A DNA stretch of 64,000 nt from Halobacillus hunanensis (GTDB lineage: Bacteria; Bacillota; Bacilli; Bacillales; Halobacillaceae): positions 186,001 to 250,000 of the forward strand of contig NZ_FVZB01000007.1 of the NCBI RefSeq assembly GCF_900166655.1, given 5' to 3'. Position 1 is the first letter of the stretch. Every line of letters starts with the position of its first letter. Of the stretch, positions 58,686 through 64,000 are shown piece after piece. Both the position numbers and the translations under genes were made by a program. Below the pieces are notes generated by a model. The model did not search any database. It saw only the letters and a list, made by a program, of their open reading frames with translations, and had not been told where the DNA came from.

Positions 58686-59492
58686 TTAAAGGAAAATCAA
58701 TACTAATCCTCCGACGATAAAACAATAGACCGCGAAGTATTTTAAGTTCCCCTGTGCCATAATGTTCATGAACCATTTCAGTGAAATGTAAGAAGCAAAA
58801 ATCGAAGCGATAAATGCTATCAGATAAGGAAGCCACAGAGTTGAAAGATCGTCTCCCATTAAATCGCCTACTGATAAAAGCATTGTTCCTAAACTAACCG
58901 GAATATACAGGAGGAAGGAGAACCTCAGAGCCGTTTGCTGCTTCATGCCGATTAGCATGGCGGCAACAATTGTCGCTCCTGACCGGCTTATGCCGGGAAT
59001 TAACGCCACAGCCTGAGCTAACCCAACGATTAAAGCATCTTTCCAAGTTAGCATTCCGTCATTTTTTACGCCGCGGATATTACGAATGATCCAAAGCGCA
59101 AACCCGGTGATAACTAAGGCAATCGCTACGACTTCTACCGTCTTTAATTGCTCGAACACATCTTTGAACAATACTCCTAGGACACCTGCTGGCACTGTCC
59201 CGATGATTAAATAGAGAACAAAGTCAAAGTCATCTTTTTGTCGTGAATCCTTGGTGACCAGATAACCGATTCCATTTTTAAATAAGCGGACAATATCATC
59301 CCAATAGATCATAAGGACGGCGATGAGTGAGCCAAAGTTCACGAGTACTAAAAAGTCTAATCCTTCGATTTCTAGGTTCATCAAATGTTGCACAATGACA
59401 AGGTGACCACTCGATGAGATCGGGATTGGTTCTGTGATCCCCTGGAATAATCCGAGAAACAAGTACTTCAATATTAGAAAAAATTCTTGCAT
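58686..59492 (-). CDS. uppP: Undecaprenyl-diphosphatase (UppP/BacA type)
   Basis: An integral membrane phosphatase that recycles undecaprenyl pyrophosphate to the lipid carrier of cell-wall synthesis; extra copies give bacitracin tolerance. The 268-residue protein has the catalytic motifs [13 protein letters not shown] and PGISRSGAT and eight predicted helices. The start at 59492 follows AAGGAGGAT; the longer ORF to 59531 has no such signal. Confidence 0.93.
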   Translation of the reverse strand: MQEFFLILKYLFLGLFQGITEPIPISSSGHLVIVQHLMNLEIEGLDFLVLVNFGSLIAVLMIYWDDIVRLFKNGIGYLVTKDSRQKDDFDFVLYLIIGTVPAGVLGVLFKDVFEQLKTVEVVAIALVITGFALWIIRNIRGVKNDGMLTWKDALIVGLAQAVALIPGISRSGATIVAAMLIGMKQQTALRFSFLLYIPVSLGTMLLSVGDLMGDDLSTLWLPYLIAFIASIFASYISLKWFMNIMAQGNLKYFAVYCFIVGGLVLIFL

Positions 59493-59595
59493 GTATGTAT
59501 CCTCCTTAGTCAGCAAAAAGGGAAGCGGCATATGACTAGCTGCTTATCCTTTCTAGAGGGGCATGAAGCCACCCATTTCCACATTATACAATAAA

Positions 59596-59637
59596 AAAAC
59601 GCTGCTTATAATAGTACATAAGCAGCAACGTTTTTCT
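59596..59637 (-). terminator. Terminator of the yjzD-like gene
   Basis: AAAAACGCTGCTTAT and ATAAGCAGCAACGTTTTT form a long stem with one extra base, with A- and T-runs at its ends. Confidence 0.85.
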
Positions 59638-59645
59638 CGAACTAT

Positions 59646-59819
59646 TTAAGCCTCTTCTTTAATTAGCCCTTCACCTAGCGCAAAAGCTGTTCCACTGAAC
59701 ACAACTGTCATTACGACCGTTTGAAGGAAAGAAAAATCTGATCCCGTCATATTACTAATGACATATGCAGCCATTAGGCTTAATAGGAAAGCCCAAACTA
59801 CTGTCCAAACAAAACGCAT
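59646..59819 (-). CDS. yjzD: DUF2929 small membrane protein (YjzD-like)
   Basis: A 57-residue protein with two membrane helices (MRFVWTVVWAFLLSLMAAYV and VVMTVVFSGTAFALG). The start at 59819 follows GAGGTGA; an upstream in-frame ATG at 59828 is inside the ribosome binding region. The size, N-terminus and the nearby med-fabHA-fabF order fit B. subtilis yjzD. Function unknown. Confidence 0.82.
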   Translation of the reverse strand: MRFVWTVVWAFLLSLMAAYVISNMTGSDFSFLQTVVMTVVFSGTAFALGEGLIKEEA

Positions 59820-59956
59820 ACTAGTCACCTCATTTTTTAGACAATCTTTATTTATTTTATCAGAGTATTGCTGAAAAATAAATATGGAATCGCATAATTA
59901 AGCATGGGGCGAGCCGTTCTCGAATAAAATGTTGGGTGAGAAGGGGGATTACAGAC

Positions 59957-60508
59957 ATGGCATCTGTTTTATATAATTGCTTTCATTGGATTGGGTACCA
60001 TTGCATTCAGTACTTGCTTCAGGAGGGGAAAGAAGTTGTAGGGATAGACAAAATTGATACGGCGCTGAAAGAACATTTGTATATGAACGTTGGCAGGAAC
60101 AGCAATTTTCAGCATTTTAATACAGCGGAGGACCGCGAAAATCATAGTCATCATTCCGATGAGGATCAACGCCTTTATATTTATAATGATATGATTGAAT
60201 TTTGCCCGAAAGGCCGAACGTCGAACCGTTTGTGTGTGGAGCTTCCTTTCTTATATGGAGAATGGATGGATATCGAGGCAGATACGTATGAAGAATTTCA
60301 CGAGAACATGGAAAAGTCAAAAGCTGTTTATGTAGGGGATTATCTTCAAAAAATATTTCATTACGTTCGTAACGGTGATGTGCTGCAACTGAACGAAAAG
60401 CGGTTTTCACGAGGGACTTTAGCAGGGGAGAAGGATCAGCAAAACTTGGAAAATGTATGGAAAACATATCAGCAATATAAACAAACCGTAGATCATTTTA
60501 CGTTCTAA
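59957..60508 (+). CDS. Conserved hypothetical protein (YjaV-like position)
   Basis: A 183-residue soluble protein. The first ~35 residues (ASVLYNCFHWIGYHCIQYLL) look like the first strand and helix of a Rossmann-type fold but without a clear GxxGxxG; the middle is His/Asp-rich (HSHHSDED). The start at 59957 follows AAGGGGGAT. In B. subtilis yjaV lies just before med, so it may be the counterpart, which I could not confirm by sequence. Confidence 0.7.
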   Translation: MASVLYNCFHWIGYHCIQYLLQEGKEVVGIDKIDTALKEHLYMNVGRNSNFQHFNTAEDRENHSHHSDEDQRLYIYNDMIEFCPKGRTSNRLCVELPFLYGEWMDIEADTYEEFHENMEKSKAVYVGDYLQKIFHYVRNGDVLQLNEKRFSRGTLAGEKDQQNLENVWKTYQQYKQTVDHFTF

Positions 60509-60559
60509 GAAGATTCCGTTTACTTTCCTAGATAAAAACATGTAAGATAAAGGAGGTGA

Positions 60560-60589
60560 ATGAAGAAAAGTAGGAGTGTTTTCTCTTGA
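60560..60589 (+). CDS. Possible 9-codon leader peptide or frameshifted start of med
   Basis: AAAGGAGGTGA is directly followed by an ATG that opens MKKSRSVFS and then stops at 60587-60589. This stop overlaps the TTG start of med (TTGA at 60586-60589). The ribosome binding site is far stronger than the one for med. Either it is a coupled leader peptide, or it is the real basic start of the Med signal peptide separated by a -1 frame change. Confidence 0.4.
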   Translation: MKKSRSVFS

Positions 60590-61542
60590 GAATATATTCT
60601 AGTTTACTAATTCTAATCTTGGCATTAATGCTGTTGACAGGGTGTCAGTATGCGTTTGTGTCTGGGCATACAGATAAAGTCGGCATGCTTGTGGAAACAA
60701 CGATTCACGATCAAGCATGGGGGCAGCAAGGATATAAAGGGTTGCAATTGATTCAAGAAGAATATGGCGTGGATGTGTACTTCAAAGAAGGGGTAAAAAC
60801 GGCACCACAAACCGCTCAGGCTGTAGCTGAACTGGTTGATAAAGGCGCAACCGTTATATTCGGACATAGCAGTGTGTATGGAAATTATTTTAGAGACCTT
60901 CATGAAGCTTACCCTGATGTGCATTTTATTTACTTTAATGGCCAATTTTCGGCAGACAATGTAACTAGTTTAAATTTTAGTGCAGATGCTATGGGGTTTT
61001 TTGGAGGCATGATTGCTGGCAAAATGACGGAAACGAATAAAGTTGGCTTAGTAGCAGCATTCGAATGGCAGCCAGAGGTAGAGGGATTCTATGAAGGAGT
61101 AAAATTCCAAAATCCTGATGCTGAAGTGGAGATTGCTTTTACAAATAGCTGGGAAGACACGGAAAAGGCGCTAGCTTTATATCGGCAAATGGAAGAGGAT
61201 GGAGCGGACGTGTTTTACCCGGCAGGCGACATCTTTAATATTCCTATGATCCGGGCAGCTCAGGATGATGGACACTATGCGATTGGCTATGTGTCGGACC
61301 AATCTTCCATAGCTCGGAATACAGTGTTGACGAGTACAGTACAGCGCGTGGATCGTGTATATAATATTGCCATGAAACGCTATCTCGAAGGAGAACTCCC
61401 GGGCGATGTCCAAAGTTTTGACTTTCAGGAAGGAGCTATTGAGATGGGAGCGTACAGCCCGATGGTTCCAGCTGAGTTCCAACAAAAGATGGAGAAGGTC
61501 GTACAAAAATATAAAAACACCGGGCAACTTCCTGGACAATAG
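60586..61542 (+). CDS. med: BMP-family lipoprotein Med (competence regulator)
   Basis: A 318-residue basic membrane protein-family lipoprotein, related to nucleoside-binding proteins. In B. subtilis Med raises comK expression. The lipobox LLTGC ends at Cys20; DKVGMLVETTIHDQAWGQQGY and the GHSSVYGNYF and MGFFGGMIAGKM segments are typical. The start is TTG with AGGAG nine bases upstream, and the n-region has only one basic residue, which is weak for a signal peptide (see the 60560 entry). It lies before fabHA-fabF as in B. subtilis, but no comZ follows. Confidence 0.87.
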   Translation: MRIYSSLLILILALMLLTGCQYAFVSGHTDKVGMLVETTIHDQAWGQQGYKGLQLIQEEYGVDVYFKEGVKTAPQTAQAVAELVDKGATVIFGHSSVYGNYFRDLHEAYPDVHFIYFNGQFSADNVTSLNFSADAMGFFGGMIAGKMTETNKVGLVAAFEWQPEVEGFYEGVKFQNPDAEVEIAFTNSWEDTEKALALYRQMEEDGADVFYPAGDIFNIPMIRAAQDDGHYAIGYVSDQSSIARNTVLTSTVQRVDRVYNIAMKRYLEGELPGDVQSFDFQEGAIEMGAYSPMVPAEFQQKMEKVVQKYKNTGQLPGQ

Positions 61543-61570
61543 AGCTCAGAGGCTGACACGCCTCTGAGCT
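61543..61570 (+). terminator. Terminator after med
   Basis: AGCTCAGAGGC and GCCTCTGAGCT form an 11-bp perfect stem with a 6-nt loop, followed by a T-rich tract. Confidence 0.88.
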
Positions 61571-61891
61571 TACTTTATTAAATGGTCAATTTCATTTAAC
61601 GCGTCTGTCTATCATCTCCAGCAGGAGGCTAGGAGTTTCCCATCCCCATTTCGATTAATGAGAACAATGGACCCAAAATCGGAACGGTATTTTTGCAAAG
61701 GTCTTTGAAAGGTCATTTCGGGTGATTCCGAAAAAACATATGGCAAGGGGAGAGTGGGAAAGCGACACCTTCCCCAACTCCCCTTCTCCACTCAGACATT
61801 CAGAATTGAGTTTTCAAGATACTAGCTGGGCTGAGAATTATGAAATTCATTTAAATATAGGAATTTAGTCAAATTCAGATAAAGAAAGCGT
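61571..61891. other. Gene-free 320-nt stretch downstream of med
   Basis: I looked here for comZ, which follows med in B. subtilis, and found no ORF that resembles it. The only structure is an imperfect hairpin: AAGGGGAGAGTGGG (61745-61758) against CCCCAACTCCCCTT (61773-61786). Confidence 0.5.
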
Positions 61892-62101
61892 CTATTTCTT
61901 GAATTTGTTTACGATGGGCTGGACTAAGGGGGAGACGGCTTTCCAGGTTTGTTGTACCTCTTTAGCCAATGACATCCAGTCTGCCTGCTGCTCTTCCTTA
62001 TTTGTCGATTCACTCGACTTTGTATCTTCAGACTGTTCATTGGAGGAATGGCTGCCACCCCACATGAAGGAATCAAAAGAAGAAGGATTCTCTTTCCTCA
62101 T
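61892..62101 (-). CDS. Small hypothetical protein, 69 residues
   Basis: It begins MRKENPSSFDSFMWGGSHSS, continues with a Ser/Glu-rich low-complexity part and ends in a helical stretch with a basic tail (PIVNKFKK). GGAGGTGA lies six bases before the start at 62101; the longer ORF to 62185 lacks a signal. The composition recalls small spore coat-associated proteins, which is only a suggestion. It is divergent from fabHA. Confidence 0.65.
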   Translation of the reverse strand: MRKENPSSFDSFMWGGSHSSNEQSEDTKSSESTNKEEQQADWMSLAKEVQQTWKAVSPLVQPIVNKFKK

Positions 62102-62188
62102 TATTTCATCACCTCCCCCTATATGATATGCGGAAATCATAGGGACTGTAGAAGCGAGGTGCCTAGCAAAACTCCTTTTTACCATAAC

Positions 62189-62234
62189 TTGCAGAATAAA
62201 AAGATATGAATTAAAATTAGTACCAAGTCATAAT
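62189..62234 (+). promoter_or_regulatory. fabHA promoter with FapR operator
   Basis: TTGCAG (62189-62194) and TAAAAT (62212-62217) are spaced by 17 nt as SigA -35 and -10. ATTAGTACCAAGTCATAAT (62216-62234) matches the FapR operator (ATTAGTACCTnGTCTTAAT-type) and overlaps the start region, as at B. subtilis fatty acid genes repressed by FapR until malonyl-CoA rises. Confidence 0.8.
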
Positions 62235-62345
62235 ATTTGATATAAGGTCTTGTTCAGTGGCAGGTGAAATCAAACAGAGAAGTCACTTGCCAAGATTCGC
62301 AAATTGAACAAGAACAAGAAGATTACCTTTTAAGGGGATGAAAAA

Positions 62346-63287
62346 ATGAATGCTGGAATCATTGGAACTGGCCATTATGTACCAGAAAAGGTACTGACCA
62401 ATCATGACATGGAGAAAATTGTGGATACTAGTGATGAATGGATTCGGACACGTACTGGAATAGAAGAAAGAAGAATTGCATCTGATGATATGGACACATC
62501 TGATCTGGCGTTTCGTGCCGCAGAGAATGCTCTTAAGGATGCAGATGTGAAAGCCGAAGATTTGGACATGATTTTAGTGGCTACTGTTACACCTGACCAG
62601 CCATTTCCATCTGTCTCCAACATGCTTCAGCATCGCTTAGGTGCAACAAAAGCAGCATCTATGGACGTAGCAGCAGCATGCTCAGGTTTTATGTATGGTC
62701 TGATCACAGCAAAACAATTTATCGAAAATGGATCCTATGAGAATGTCCTCGTTATTGGAGTTGAAAAACTTTCTAAAATCACGAACTGGGAGGATAGAAA
62801 TACGTGTGTTCTTTTCGGTGATGCGGCCGGAGCGGCGGTCGTAGGGCCTGTAAGCGAAGGAAAAGGTATATTATCCTTTGAATTAGGTTCAGACGGCAGT
62901 GGAGGACCTCATTTGTATCAAGGTAAAGAAGATGATTTACTGTATATGAATGGAAGAGAAGTTTTCAAATTTGCAGTAAGGCAAATGCCTGAGTCTTCAG
63001 TAAATGTCGTGAAGAAAATCGGCTTAAGTGAACAGGATGTAGACTATCTTATTCCACATCAGGCTAATATTCGCATTATGGAAGCAGCTAGGCAGCGGCT
63101 TGGTGTTCCGGAAGAGAAAATGGCTACAGCTGTGAAAAGATATGGAAATACATCATCAGCTTCGATTCCGTTGGCTTTGTCAGAAGAGGTAAAAGCAGGT
63201 AAAATAAAAGAAAATGATCTTGTCGTACTTGTAGGATTTGGTGGCGGACTTACTTGGGGCGCCGTTGCACTCAGGTGGGGTAAGTAA
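62346..63287 (+). CDS. fabHA: 3-oxoacyl-ACP synthase III (FabH)
   Basis: FabH starts fatty acid synthesis by joining a short acyl-CoA primer to malonyl-ACP; in Bacillus it prefers branched primers. The 313-residue protein has nucleophile Cys112 ([12 protein letters not shown]), the His of [10 protein letters not shown] near 239 and the Asn of [10 protein letters not shown] near 269, so the triad is complete. AAGGGGATG-like purines precede the start. It is 18 nt from fabF and shares the FapR-controlled promoter. Confidence 0.95.
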   Translation: MNAGIIGTGHYVPEKVLTNHDMEKIVDTSDEWIRTRTGIEERRIASDDMDTSDLAFRAAENALKDADVKAEDLDMILVATVTPDQPFPSVSNMLQHRLGATKAASMDVAAACSGFMYGLITAKQFIENGSYENVLVIGVEKLSKITNWEDRNTCVLFGDAAGAAVVGPVSEGKGILSFELGSDGSGGPHLYQGKEDDLLYMNGREVFKFAVRQMPESSVNVVKKIGLSEQDVDYLIPHQANIRIMEAARQRLGVPEEKMATAVKRYGNTSSASIPLALSEEVKAGKIKENDLVVLVGFGGGLTWGAVALRWGK

Positions 63288-63305
63288 TCAAGGAGGAAGA
63301 TAGTT

Positions 63306-64000
63306 ATGGATAAACGTCGTGTCGTCATTACCGGCATGGGGGCAGTCACGCCTGTCGGTAATTCAGTCGATGAAATGTGGAAAAATATTAAAGCCGGTAA
63401 ATCAGGCGTTGGTGAAATTACCAAAGTAAATAAAGAAGATTATCCTGTCAGTGTAGCTGCTGAATTAAAGGATTTTGACCCATCTTCTTACATTGATCGC
63501 AAAGAAGTACGCCGGATGGACCCATTTGTACAATATGCTATGGTTGCTTCGCAAATGGCTGTCGAGGATGCCGGATTAGAAATTAATGAAGACAATGCGG
63601 CTAGAACGGGTGTATGGATTGGTTCTGGCATTGGCGGTATGAACACGTACGAATCACAGTTTGAAACGTTCCAGAAAAAAGGATATCGTCGTGTCAGCCC
63701 ATTCTTCATTCCGATGATGATTCCAGATATGGCTGCTGGACAAGTTTCAATTGCACTGGGTGCCAAGGGAATTAACTCCTGCACAGTAACAGCTTGTGCC
63801 TCAGGAGCTAATTCAATCGGTGATGCTTTTAAAGTCATCCAGCGTGGAGATGCGGATATTATGGTAACAGGAGGGACTGAAGCTCCTATGAACAAAATGT
63901 CCTTTGCCGGATTCGCTTCTGCCCGTGCACTTTCTTTAAATGAAGACCCAAATACAGCCAGCCGCCCATTTGACCAAAATCGAGATGGTTTCGTTATGGG
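63306..64000 (+). CDS. fabF: 3-oxoacyl-ACP synthase II (FabF), 5' part
   Basis: The elongating condensing enzyme of fatty acid synthesis; the window ends inside the gene after about 231 codons. The start [20 protein letters not shown] follows AAGGAGG, and nucleophile Cys164 is seen in [12 protein letters not shown]. It follows fabHA directly, as in the B. subtilis fabHA-fabF operon. The two catalytic histidines lie beyond the window. Confidence 0.95.
   Translation, partial: MDKRRVVITGMGAVTPVGNSVDEMWKNIKAGKSGVGEITKVNKEDYPVSVAAELKDFDPSSYIDRKEVRRMDPFVQYAMVASQMAVEDAGLEINEDNAARTGVWIGSGIGGMNTYESQFETFQKKGYRRVSPFFIPMMIPDMAAGQVSIALGAKGINSCTVTACASGANSIGDAFKVIQRGDADIMVTGGTEAPMNKMSFAGFASARALSLNEDPNTASRPFDQNRDGFVM

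Noticed and set aside
63488-63895. Minus-strand ORF of 135 codons
   Set aside because: It is antisense to fabF, whose catalytic motifs are on the plus strand.

Overview
The window reads as chromosome of a spore-forming, moderately halophilic member of the Bacillaceae, most like Halobacillus and its relatives. The evidence is long stretches of gene order shared with Bacillus subtilis: pbpF-hemEHY, yhfH-yhfI-lplJ-yhfL, comK, yhjD-yhjE-sipV-addBA-yisB, gerPA-F, yisL-asnO, yitS-yitT-ipi-yitU-yitV-yitW and yjzD-med-fabHA-fabF. The sporulation genes, a BCCT-type betaine carrier and rather acidic proteins fit this. No tRNA, rRNA, CRISPR array, prophage or intact insertion sequence was recognised. 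Genus and gene names rest on remembered protein families and synteny; no search was run.

Layout. 1-5.4 kb: the end of a class A penicillin-binding protein gene and the haem genes hemE, hemH and hemY. 5.6-10.8 kb: a LacI-type regulator, YhfH, a metallo-beta-lactamase-fold protein, lipoate ligase and a FadR-type-controlled acyl-CoA ligase. 11-14.2 kb: comK, small conserved proteins, a DedA-like membrane protein and a signal peptidase. 14.5-22 kb: addB-addA recombination nuclease, an HNH protein and a first YisL paralogue. 22.5-39 kb: an accessory stretch with an AT-rich methyltransferase islet, an extracellular pullulanase, a LytTR/DUF3021 pair, a flavin reductase, a dihydroorotate-dehydrogenase-like protein fused to a duplicated membrane module, a betaine carrier, and a compact redox cluster (amidohydrolase, Rieske ferredoxin, ferredoxin reductase, two half-size chromate transporters, aldehyde dehydrogenase). 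39.2-41.1 kb: gerPABCDEF on the minus strand. 41.2-48 kb: membrane proteins, rocD, a second YisL and an asnO-type asparagine synthetase behind a Fur-like box. 48.1-50.2 kb: an inverted pair of a GC-rich repeat, then a membrane-anchored alpha-amylase homologue that has lost key catalytic motifs. 50.3-57.1 kb: the yit-type block. 57.2-58.6 kb: mobB-moaE-moaD. 58.7-64 kb: uppP, yjzD, a yjaV-like gene, med, and fabHA-fabF, with fabF cut by the window end.

The most unusual material is non-coding. Two copies of a composite repeat (6820-6973 and 57193-57381) combine a 25-28-nt GGAAGTTCGG unit with tandem 37-nt units, each carrying a small hairpin that shows compensatory changes. Four intergenic arrays (5414-5518, 6651-6797, 14282-14365, 27067-27150) have a strict 21-nt period, two DNA helical turns, with poorly conserved unit sequence around a GATTCT/GATTGT core. 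A 377-bp region (48163-48539) has about 118-bp inverted arms. Among proteins, the amylase-like pseudoenzyme, the DHODH-membrane fusion and the oxygenase-less Rieske cluster stand out.
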